A DNA stretch of 41,365 nucleotides from Allochromatium palmeri (lineage in GTDB: Bacteria > Pseudomonadota > Gammaproteobacteria > Chromatiales > Chromatiaceae). Both the position numbers and the translations under genes were made by a program. Shown piece by piece: positions 14,637 to 21,808 of the stretch; within the stretch, counting starts at the first letter, position 1; every line of letters starts with the position of its first letter. Under the pieces are notes generated by a model. That model made no database searches. It was given only the letters and a program-made list of their open reading frames with translations, and was not told the DNA's origin. The stretch is from assembly GCF_009720725.1 (NCBI RefSeq), contig NZ_WNKT01000036.1, positions 1 to 41,365 on the forward strand, given 5' to 3'.

Positions 14637-15785
14637 ATGACCGAGACCCACCAGCCCAAGCCGAAGAAGTCGGTCGCCCTCTCCGGCACCGTCGCCGGCA
14701 ACACTGCCATCTGTACCGTCGGCCTCACCGGCAACGACCTGCACTATCGCGGCTATGACATCCTGGATTTTGCCGATCAGGCCGAGTTCGAGGAGGTCGC
14801 GCATCTGCTCATCCACGAGCGTCTGCCGACCCGCACCGAACTGGAGGCGTACAAGCGCAAGCTCAAATCCATGCGCGGTCTGCCGGCGGCGGTCAAGACC
14901 GCGCTGGAACAGATCCCGGCCTCCTCGGCGCATCCAATGGACGTGCTGCGAATCGGCTGTTCGCTGCTCGGCACCCTGGAGCCGGAACGCGACGACATGC
15001 CCGTGGCCGCCGCGCGCGAGATCGGCGACCGGCTCATCGCCTGCTTCGGCTCGATGCTGCTGTATTGGTATCACTTCGCCCATCACGGCCGGCGCATCGA
15101 GGTCGAGACCGACGACGACACCATCGGCGGTCACTTCCTGCATCTGCTGCATGGTAAGCCGCCGACAGAGGAATGGGTGCGTGCCATGCACACCTCGCTT
15201 ATCCTTTACGCCGAGCATGAGTTCAACGCCTCGACCTTCACCGCACGCGTGATCGCCGGCACCAACTCAGACATGTACTCAGCCATCAGCGGCGCCATCG
15301 GTGCGTTGCGCGGTCCCAAGCACGGCGGAGCCAACGAAGCCGCCTGCGAGATCCAGGAGCGTTACACCACGGCGGATGAGGCCGAAGCTGACATCCGTGA
15401 GCGCGTTGCGCGCAAGGAGATCATCATCGGTTTCGGCCACCCGGTTTATACGATTTCGGATCCGCGCAACAAGGTCATCAAGGCTGTCGCCGAACGGCTG
15501 TCGGACACCAACGGCGACCGGCGCATGTTCGATGTCGCCGACCGGCTCGAAAACGTCATGTGGGAACTCAAGAAGATGTTCCCCAACCTCGACTGGTTCT
15601 CGGCCGTGTCCTATGCGCAGATGGGCGTGCCGACCCCGCTGTTCACGCCGATCTTCGTCATCTCGCGTACCACAGGCTGGGTCGCCCATGTCATCGAGCA
15701 ACGCCAGGATGGCAAGATCATCCGCCCGAGCGCCAACTATGTCGGGCCGGAGAATCTGAGCTGGGCACCGATCGAAAAACGGTGA
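14637..15785 (+). CDS. prpC: 2-methylcitrate synthase PrpC
   Basis: A 382-residue citrate-synthase-family enzyme that joins propionyl-CoA and oxaloacetate. Catalytic residues are visible: His in [11 protein letters not shown], His in [14 protein letters not shown] and Asp in [10 protein letters not shown], with the CoA/substrate region [13 protein letters not shown]. The N-terminal '[20 protein letters not shown]' and the PrpB neighbour favour methylcitrate over citrate synthase. A GCGAGGAAACG site sits before the ATG. No prpD, acnD or prpF follows; hairpins and yqaA come next, so the rest of the cycle must be encoded elsewhere. Confidence 0.93.
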   Translation: MTETHQPKPKKSVALSGTVAGNTAICTVGLTGNDLHYRGYDILDFADQAEFEEVAHLLIHERLPTRTELEAYKRKLKSMRGLPAAVKTALEQIPASSAHPMDVLRIGCSLLGTLEPERDDMPVAAAREIGDRLIACFGSMLLYWYHFAHHGRRIEVETDDDTIGGHFLHLLHGKPPTEEWVRAMHTSLILYAEHEFNASTFTARVIAGTNSDMYSAISGAIGALRGPKHGGANEAACEIQERYTTADEAEADIRERVARKEIIIGFGHPVYTISDPRNKVIKAVAERLSDTNGDRRMFDVADRLENVMWELKKMFPNLDWFSAVSYAQMGVPTPLFTPIFVISRTTGWVAHVIEQRQDGKIIRPSANYVGPENLSWAPIEKR

Positions 15786-15814
15786 GCAAGTAGTCTCCAG
15801 TGAGAGACCAAGGT

Positions 15815-15849
15815 CCGCGAATGCGTACGGTGCAGGTCGCCATTCGCGG
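15815..15849. repeat. 9-bp-arm inverted repeat after prpC
   Basis: CCGCGAATG and CATTCGCGG, perfect complements separated by 17 bases, starting 30 bases after the prpC stop. No T-run follows, so it is not a classic terminator. Together with the bulged hairpin at 15880 it may form one end of a small mobile or repetitive element. Confidence 0.5.
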
Positions 15850-15879
15850 GCAAATCACGGACTGTCCAAGTACAGCGAC

Positions 15880-15906
15880 AAACTCCCGGCTTTAGCCGTG
15901 GAGTTT
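15880..15906. mobile_element. Bulged hairpin of IS200/IS605-end type
   Basis: AAACTCC-CGGCT pairs with AGCCG-T-GGAGTTT: 12 bp with a single unpaired T in the 3' arm and a TT apex. Stem-loops with one bulged T are the TnpA recognition sites at IS200/IS605 ends (as in IS608). No transposase is adjacent, so it is an orphan end. It ends 18 bases before the yqaA start and could form in that mRNA leader. Confidence 0.55.
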
Positions 15907-15924
15907 AAGGCTAGCTTTGACTCG

Positions 15925-16365
15925 ATGAACGATATTGGCGTCTATCTGGGACTCTTCGCGTCCGCCTTCGGTGCGGCTTCGCTGCTACCGTTGCAGTCCG
16001 AAGTGCTCTTGGTGGCTCTTTTGCTCGACCAAAACCAGGCCGTCTGGGTGTTGCTGACGGTTGCCAGTGTCGGCAACGTATTGGGGTCAATACTCAACTG
16101 GCTGATTGGGCGCTCGCTGGAACGCTATCGCAAACGGCGTTGGTTTCCAGCCACATCCACCCGACTGGAACAGGCCCAGCGCGTCTATGCACGAACGGGT
16201 TACTGGTCATTGCTGTTAAGCTGGATGCCCATCATCGGCGATCCGCTGACCCTGGTCGCCGGTGTGCTGCGCGAGCCACTGTGGCGCTTTGTACTGCTGG
16301 TGTCCCTGGCCAAGACAGGACGCTATCTAGTGCTCGCCGCCATGACGTTAGGCGTTTTAGCCTGA
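15925..16365 (+). CDS. yqaA: YqaA family (DedA-like) membrane protein
   Basis: A 146-residue inner-membrane protein of the YqaA/SNARE-associated (DedA-like) family. It begins MNDIGVYLGLFASAFGAASL at an ATG at 15925; a GTG at 15898 would start inside the hairpin. Family features: 'LPLQSEVLLVAL' near the start, 'ASVGNVLGSILNWLIGRSL' in the middle and 'LLSWMPIIGDPLTLVAGVLR' in the second half, a re-entrant motif typical of DedA transporters. Relatives are implicated in lipid-carrier recycling and membrane homeostasis; YqaA itself is uncharacterised. The ancestral promoter may have been changed by the element inserted just upstream. Confidence 0.88.
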   Translation: MNDIGVYLGLFASAFGAASLLPLQSEVLLVALLLDQNQAVWVLLTVASVGNVLGSILNWLIGRSLERYRKRRWFPATSTRLEQAQRVYARTGYWSLLLSWMPIIGDPLTLVAGVLREPLWRFVLLVSLAKTGRYLVLAAMTLGVLA

Positions 16366-16421
16366 CTGACAGGCTACAAACTCACGGTCATCCGTCGCAC
16401 GCTCTCAGAGGGTCGATCTGG

Positions 16422-16441
16422 ACGGCGAGACTTCCCGCCGT
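16422..16441. terminator. Hairpin between convergent yqaA and H-NS genes
   Basis: ACGGCG, loop AGACTTCC, CGCCGT. It lies between two converging genes, 56 bases after yqaA and 21 bases after the H-NS-like stop. No clear T-run exists on either side, so if it is a terminator it is weak and bidirectional. Confidence 0.45.
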
Positions 16442-16462
16442 TCAGCCGAAAGATTAGGCCGC

Positions 16463-16762
16463 TTACTGGGCCTTGATCAGATAGTCATCCCGGTTCTTAT
16501 CCTTGAGCCAACTCGGCGTCGGCCCCTTACCTGTCCAGGTCTTTCCGGTCTCAGGATCGCGATACTTCGGCGGGGCTTTCGACTTCGCTTTCCCTTTCTT
16601 CATGCTGGAAAACAAGTCTTCTGGTGTCAGCCGGAACGTCGTGATCAGGCTCAACGCCTGCTCAATGGCCTTCCCGCGTGCTTCGTTCCGACACTGCTCG
16701 ATCTTTTCATCCAGCAATTTTCTTTGCTCAACCAGCTCTTCGAGTTCTTCTTGAGTCGACAT
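16463..16762 (-). CDS. H-NS family nucleoid protein
   Basis: A 99-residue H-NS-like protein. The N-terminal coiled coil (about 1-45, 'EELEELVEQRKLLDEKIEQC') is for oligomerisation, followed by a Lys-rich linker (KKGKAKSKAPPKY). The C-terminal DNA-binding domain has the family signature 'KYRDPETGKTWTGKGPTPSW' with the AT-hook-like GKGPTP loop in place of the usual GRGR.P. It would silence AT-rich foreign DNA, which fits a region with many insertions. A single-gene unit, convergent with yqaA. Confidence 0.9.
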   Translation of the reverse strand: MSTQEELEELVEQRKLLDEKIEQCRNEARGKAIEQALSLITTFRLTPEDLFSSMKKGKAKSKAPPKYRDPETGKTWTGKGPTPSWLKDKNRDDYLIKAQ

Positions 16763-16931
16763 AGCCTGTTCTGTTCGTTGTTTTCAGAGAGGCTTTATCA
16801 AAACACAAAGTAAACTCAAAGGCAAAAATTCATCAAGGTAAAGCTCTTGAGACTGCGTGGTTGGAGTGCTTTGAGACGTGAGGCTGTCTTAATCCTTTCG
16901 CGTGAATTGTCACGATTATTGGGGCAGTCGT

Positions 16932-17375
16932 TTACTCTTCAGTGTCGATCACCCGTAAGTGGTTACGGATCAGGGCAGCGGTTTCATCAAGTGCGGATCG
17001 GGTTGGCTTCGTCGGGTATCCGGGACCGAAGCGCAGTCTGAAGCCGTCCCCCTGGTATCGTGGAAAAACATGCAAATGAATATGAAATACCTCCTGCCCT
17101 GCCGCGCCGCCATCCGCAAGAAAAAAATTGACGCCTTCCGCGTCGATCTCGCTCAGACGCAAGGCAGCGGCAATCCGTTGTGCGGTGCGGAACAGATGCG
17201 CACCGATTTCTTCGTCGAGTTCGGCCAAACCTGGGGCATGCCGGTTCGGAATGACGAGAACATGACCGGGATTGATTGGCTGAAGGTCCATAAAGGCCAT
17301 GCAACATGCATCCCGATGGACAATGCTTGCTGGCCGTTGGCCGGATTGGATCTGGCAGAAGAGGCAGTGATTCAT
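16932..17375 (-). CDS. HIT family nucleotide hydrolase
   Basis: A 147-residue HIT protein (HINT/Ap4A branch). N-terminal zinc-type start CLFCQIQSG, middle 'INPGHVLVIPNRHAPGLAEL', and a full histidine triad HIHLHVFPR near residue 105. I chose the ATG at 17375 (MNHCLFCQI); the longer frame to 17453 adds unrelated residues from inside the c-di-GMP gene. It follows that gene by 20 bases on the same strand, so they are probably cotranscribed. The substrate is likely a dinucleotide or adenylated compound; a role in c-di-GMP breakdown is not supported by the family. Confidence 0.9.
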   Translation of the reverse strand: MNHCLFCQIQSGQRPASIVHRDACCMAFMDLQPINPGHVLVIPNRHAPGLAELDEEIGAHLFRTAQRIAAALRLSEIDAEGVNFFLADGGAAGQEVFHIHLHVFPRYQGDGFRLRFGPGYPTKPTRSALDETAALIRNHLRVIDTEE

Positions 17376-17395
17376 TGTCTGCGGCGATTCGATCG

Positions 17396-20300
17396 CTATT
17401 GGCCCCGGTCCGACGACAGAGGGCGTCCACTGCCCAAGTGCCGATCGGTCCAAGGCAGCGGTGGTTGCCAGTCGGCCAGCCAGCCGGGTAGCGCGTGGGC
17501 CGGCATCGGGTGGGCGATACGATAACCCTGGGCCAGCTCGCAGCCGAGTTGCAGCAGCTTTTCGCCCTGTTCCAAAGTCTCCACGCCTTCGGCGATGGCC
17601 TGGCGGCGAAAGGCGGTGGCCAGACCCAAAATGCCCTCGACGATTGCCAGGTCATCCGGGTTGTCGAGCATCTCACCGACGAAGCTTCGGTCGATCTTCA
17701 GCGTGTTGACCGCCAGGTGTTTCAGATAGGTCAACGAGGAATAGCCGACGCCAAAATCGTCCAGGGCGCAACCTACACCGAGTTCACGGCAATCCGCGAC
17801 GACCTGGGCGACCTGGGCCAGATCCTGCATCGCGCTGGTTTCCAAGACCTCCAGCGCCAGGCTGGATGGCTTGACGTCTGGATGCGCCGCCAGAAGGGCT
17901 TGCAGACGCGCAACAAAGTCGGCCTGCTGCAACTGGCGCGCGCCAATATTGACGCTGACCGGGAGATCGAGTCCGTTCGCCCGCCAGTCGTCCATCTGAG
18001 TCAGCGCGGTCTCGATGACCCACTCGCCGAGTTCGACCGCTAGTGGGTCATCCTCGATCGTCGGCAGAAATTCCTCCGGAATCAGGAATCCGCGTTCCGG
18101 ATGCTGCCAGCGGATCAAGGCCTCGACACCAATGACGGCCCCGGTGCGCAGGTTGACCTTGGGTTGGTAATAGAGCACGAATTCGCGCGCGGCCAGGGCG
18201 TGACGAAGGCGCTCCAGACTTTCTTGCTGAACGCGCTGACGAAGATCTTTCTCGACGTTGAAGACATGGTAACGATTCTTGCCGCTCCGCTTGGCCTGAT
18301 ACATGGCCTGATCGGCCTGGCGGAGCAGTTGATCCGCGTCGGGCGCGTGCGTCCCTTCGCGGTCGTCCGGGACCGGCTGTGGAGAGTAGGTGACACCGAG
18401 GCTGGCCGAGACCTGCACGACGACCTCGCCGAGGAGCACCGGCGCGCAAGCGGCGGCCAGCAGGCGGTTGAGCAACGGCACGCTGGCGGCGCGGTCGTTG
18501 AGATCGACCAGCACGGCGACGAACTCGTCGCCACCCAGGCGGGCCAGGGTGTCACCTTCGCGCAGCGTCTGCTTCATCCGGCGCGCAAGCGTCATCAGCA
18601 ACTGATCGCCGGCGGCGTGCCCGTGGCTGTCATTGATGGCCTTGAAGCCATCCAGGTCGAGATAGACCACCGCCAAGTGCTGTTCCCGTCGCTGGGTCTG
18701 CGCCATGGCGTGCTGGAGACGGTCGAGCAGCAGCGCGCGGTTGGGCAGCCCGGTCAGCGCGTCGGAATACGCGAGATGTTCAAGCTGTTGTTCATGGTTC
18801 TTGAGCGCGGTGACGTCGTCGAAGGCCGCCACGACCTCGCCCGTAGGCAAACGATAGACATAATTGTCATACCAGCGCGAGAGCCGCTCGTCTTGATAGT
18901 ACCTGACGGGGAAATGTTCCGCCGTGCCGGTGGACCAAACCCGTCGCAAGACCTCCAGCAGTCCAAATGCGTCGACGCCCGGAAAGACCTTCGTCAGCGA
19001 TTGTCCGATCAACGCTTCCCGCGTTAGGCCACTGAGGCGCTCGGTCGCCTCGTTGACATCCCGAAACACGAAATCCTCTCCATGGTCACGCGCTTCGTAG
19101 ATCGCCACGCCGCTGCTGATATGATCGAACAAGGTACGGTAGCGCTCCTCGCTGGCTTGTAAATCCGCAGCGATCTGCTTTTCCTGCGTGATGTCGACCG
19201 TCATGGCCAGAATGCGGGTCTTGCCCTGCATCTCGATCCGACTCAGGTGGACCCACTCCCAAATGATTTTGCCATCAGCACAGCGATAGCGCCACTCGAA
19301 CTGCTGCGGACCTTCGTGCAGCGTCTTGGCGGCCCATCTCACCGCGTCGTCGACGGAATAAGGCGGTTCGAGCCAGAGCTGAGGGGACGCGGCCTTGAGC
19401 GCTTCGACCGAGTCAAAACCGTAGAGTGTACAGGCGGTTGGGTTGGCATCCAGCATCTCGCCCGTGTCTGCGTCGTGGATCAGAATGCAGAGCGGCGCGT
19501 TCATGAACATCGCGCGGAACCGTTGCTCGCTCTCGCGCAGGGCGCGCTCAGCGGCGCAGCGTTCGGTGATGTCCTGGGTCGTGCCAAGGATACGTGGTGG
19601 CGCGCCGTCTTCGTCACAGATCAGCTTGCCCAGCGAATGCATCCAATGGATGCTTCCATCGGGCCAGATGACACGGTAGCTATTGTCGAATGCGCCCCTG
19701 TCTTCCAGCGTGCGATGGAAGACCGCCATGGTCTGTTCGCGGTCGTCGTGGTGAACGTAGGCCAGTGCGTCAGCGATCGTGCCACCGAAGTCACTGAGTG
19801 GAATGCCGAACAGGGCCGCGTGCTCGCCCGCCCAGGCGATCCGGCCGGTGGTGATCTCCCATTCCCAGATTCCCATCGCGGCGGCATGCAGAGCCATGTC
19901 CAGTTGCTGCTTGCTAGCCCGCAGCGCCGCTTCGGTGCGCTTCTCCTCGGTGATATCCGTCAGAATGCCGTTCCAGAGCAGGCTGCCGTCCGGTTGCGGA
20001 AATGGCGTGGCCTGACCGCGCACCCATTTGATGGTGTCCGATTGGCCGCCAGGGCGGATGCGATGTTCATGGGACCAGGGCGTGAGGGTCTTGCTCGCCT
20101 GTTCGACCGCGGCCCGATGCGCGGGCCGATCCTCGGGAAGGATACATAGGGTGAGCGCATCCGGATTGGCATAGGCGGCTTCCGCCGGGATGCCATACAG
20201 GGTTTCGATCCCTGGACTGAGATAAAGAAATCGCCAGGTTCCATCGGGCAGCAGCAGGAATTGATACACCACCCCTGGAATCGACATGATGAGCGCGTTC

Positions 20301-20554
20301 AGCGCATTCAGTTTAGCCTGCGCCCGGTGCAGATCCTCGTTTTCCAGCTCCCGCTCAATCCAATGCAGTTGCAGTTCATGGATCGTCTGCTGGATGTCTT
20401 CCGGTGACAGCGCGGCGATGGCTTCAGGCGATTGGGTCGCGGTTGCACGCACGATCTGCTCGGCTCGCTGCCGCCGGGTCTGTTTCAGATCCAGATCCCC
20501 TTGACGGTCTGTTAGGGGGATGGTTGGTGTGGGTCGGCCATCCGTGTCTATCAT
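17396..20554 (-). CDS. PAS x4 - GGDEF - EAL c-di-GMP regulatory protein
   Basis: A 1052-residue cytoplasmic signalling protein. An N-terminal helical stretch (1-85) is followed by four PAS domains (about 88-206, 216-333, 343-460, 468-588), each closing with a 'DIT(E/Q)' or 'DVT' coupling motif. The GGDEF domain (about 592-760) has an intact LGGDEF at 673-678 and an inhibitory RxxD site (REGD). The EAL domain (about 785-1035) has EAL at 811-813, LEVLE, DDFG in ALDDFGVGYSS, KIDRSFV and AEGVET, so all catalytic positions look present. It may both make and degrade c-di-GMP. No transmembrane helix is seen; PAS ligands (haem, flavin or other) cannot be told. Confidence 0.95.
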   Translation of the reverse strand: MIDTDGRPTPTIPLTDRQGDLDLKQTRRQRAEQIVRATATQSPEAIAALSPEDIQQTIHELQLHWIERELENEDLHRAQAKLNALNALIMSIPGVVYQFLLLPDGTWRFLYLSPGIETLYGIPAEAAYANPDALTLCILPEDRPAHRAAVEQASKTLTPWSHEHRIRPGGQSDTIKWVRGQATPFPQPDGSLLWNGILTDITEEKRTEAALRASKQQLDMALHAAAMGIWEWEITTGRIAWAGEHAALFGIPLSDFGGTIADALAYVHHDDREQTMAVFHRTLEDRGAFDNSYRVIWPDGSIHWMHSLGKLICDEDGAPPRILGTTQDITERCAAERALRESEQRFRAMFMNAPLCILIHDADTGEMLDANPTACTLYGFDSVEALKAASPQLWLEPPYSVDDAVRWAAKTLHEGPQQFEWRYRCADGKIIWEWVHLSRIEMQGKTRILAMTVDITQEKQIAADLQASEERYRTLFDHISSGVAIYEARDHGEDFVFRDVNEATERLSGLTREALIGQSLTKVFPGVDAFGLLEVLRRVWSTGTAEHFPVRYYQDERLSRWYDNYVYRLPTGEVVAAFDDVTALKNHEQQLEHLAYSDALTGLPNRALLLDRLQHAMAQTQRREQHLAVVYLDLDGFKAINDSHGHAAGDQLLMTLARRMKQTLREGDTLARLGGDEFVAVLVDLNDRAASVPLLNRLLAAACAPVLLGEVVVQVSASLGVTYSPQPVPDDREGTHAPDADQLLRQADQAMYQAKRSGKNRYHVFNVEKDLRQRVQQESLERLRHALAAREFVLYYQPKVNLRTGAVIGVEALIRWQHPERGFLIPEEFLPTIEDDPLAVELGEWVIETALTQMDDWRANGLDLPVSVNIGARQLQQADFVARLQALLAAHPDVKPSSLALEVLETSAMQDLAQVAQVVADCRELGVGCALDDFGVGYSSLTYLKHLAVNTLKIDRSFVGEMLDNPDDLAIVEGILGLATAFRRQAIAEGVETLEQGEKLLQLGCELAQGYRIAHPMPAHALPGWLADWQPPLPWTDRHLGSGRPLSSDRGQ

Positions 20555-20632
20555 GCGTCACCCCTTAACGGTTTCCGTTGACTGACTCCTCGTACCGAGA
20601 CACAGTAGACTTTCCAGCGATGGTTCAGCCAA

Positions 20633-21469
20633 TCAGTCGCTATGAATCTCCTGGAACAGCGGACGTGGATGCGTGAGCACAAAGCCGGCCACGTCCCAAG
20701 CCTCCTCATCGCTCAGTGAGCTATCGGCCCCGAAGGGCATCTTGTGCAGAATGAACCCAGCGGCAGTGGTCTGACGGCTCATGCCCGCACCGGTGTTGAA
20801 TGAACGCGGTCCCCACAGCGGCGGGAACAGATAGCGGCCATCGGCCTCCAAGGTACCGCCTCCGTCGGCCCCGTGACAGGCGAGACACTTAGCCTGATAG
20901 ACCGCCTCCCCCTGCGCCACATCCGGTTTGCGCTCCAGGTTCAGCGCCGGGATGCCGTGTCCTGCCACCACAGCGCCCACAGGCACGCCCTGGGACAGCC
21001 AGCTCATGTAGGCCAGCATATCGATTAAGGCCGGATGGTCGAGTGGGAGCGCTCGACCGTTCAGACTGCGCTCGAAACAGTCGTCGATGCGCTGTTCGAG
21101 CGTGATGAGGCCGCCATGCCGCGCGCTGTACTGCGGAAAGCGTCCGACGACGCCGACGAAGGGCGCGGCATTGGCCTCGGTACCGACTTCCCCGTCCCGA
21201 CCGGGATGACAGTGTTGGCAGGCCAGTCCATTGCCGACGAAGTCAGGCAACTGCGCCGGGGTGTCTGACAGATAGCGCCGCCCCCGGGCGATGCTTTCAC
21301 CCAGTGCGCCGTCGGGGAGCGTCGTGGCGGCGGGAACCGTTAGGGCCACAGTCAGCGACTTATCCTCAGCATGGACCACGAGGCTGGCCGTCAGCAGGCA
21401 ATACGCTGCGACCCAATGCGCGATGCCGACTATCATCGATTCGTTGTAGCTTGCACGGGCTTTTAACAT
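20633..21469 (-). CDS. tsdA: Thiosulfate dehydrogenase TsdA (dihaem cytochrome c)
   Basis: A 278-residue exported dihaem cytochrome. The signal peptide ends near 'SLVVHA'. Haem 1 is CQHCH (84-88) and haem 2 is CLACH (195-199). The segment 'ITLEQRIDDCFERSLNGRAL' carries Cys131, equivalent to the unusual axial Cys ligand of haem 1 in Allochromatium TsdA, and 'HKMPFG' offers a Met ligand for haem 2. TsdA oxidises two thiosulfates to tetrathionate (and can work in reverse) in the periplasm. The ATG at 21469 has AGGATCAAGG just upstream; a later ATG (21436) lacks a ribosome site. No tsdB partner is adjacent. This supports a sulfur-oxidising host. Confidence 0.88.
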   Translation of the reverse strand: MLKARASYNESMIVGIAHWVAAYCLLTASLVVHAEDKSLTVALTVPAATTLPDGALGESIARGRRYLSDTPAQLPDFVGNGLACQHCHPGRDGEVGTEANAAPFVGVVGRFPQYSARHGGLITLEQRIDDCFERSLNGRALPLDHPALIDMLAYMSWLSQGVPVGAVVAGHGIPALNLERKPDVAQGEAVYQAKCLACHGADGGGTLEADGRYLFPPLWGPRSFNTGAGMSRQTTAAGFILHKMPFGADSSLSDEEAWDVAGFVLTHPRPLFQEIHSD

Positions 21470-21808
21470 AGCCTTGATCCTCGTCTGGCGCCTGTCGGCG
21501 CGGGTGGCTTACTCGGCGAGCGGATAGACCCAGCCGGCGATGGATCATCCTCTACACCGGATTATCGACCTGATCCTGGACGACGTCGAGCAGGGATAGT
21601 ATTCATTATTATGCACGATCTGGATGCGACGAAGCAGGCGCTTGGGATCGCTCTACGGACACGGTTGTCGTCGTTCTGCTCGGCTAGGGCGTGCCTCCTG
21701 AATGGCCTGCGCCACCCAACCGCACAAAAGGTGCATCAGACGCTCGGCTTCAGCGATCTCCACTGTAGGTGTCGTGGCACTGAAATACTGAAACTCGACG
21801 GTGTAGGG
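21470..21808. other. Stretch between tsdA and asmA with trailing coding-like frame
   Basis: The minus-strand frame of asmA continues after its TAA (21809) for about 50 codons to a TAG at about 21656, reading PYTVEFQYFSATTPTVEIAE and further, ending QPCP. The composition looks protein-like, but I know no family. It may be an ancestral extension of asmA or the 3' end of another lost gene. Otherwise nothing is recognised. Confidence 0.3.

Noticed and set aside
18101-19027. 308-residue plus-strand frame opposite the GGDEF-EAL gene
   Set aside because: Shadow of the long coding sequence; no independent motifs.
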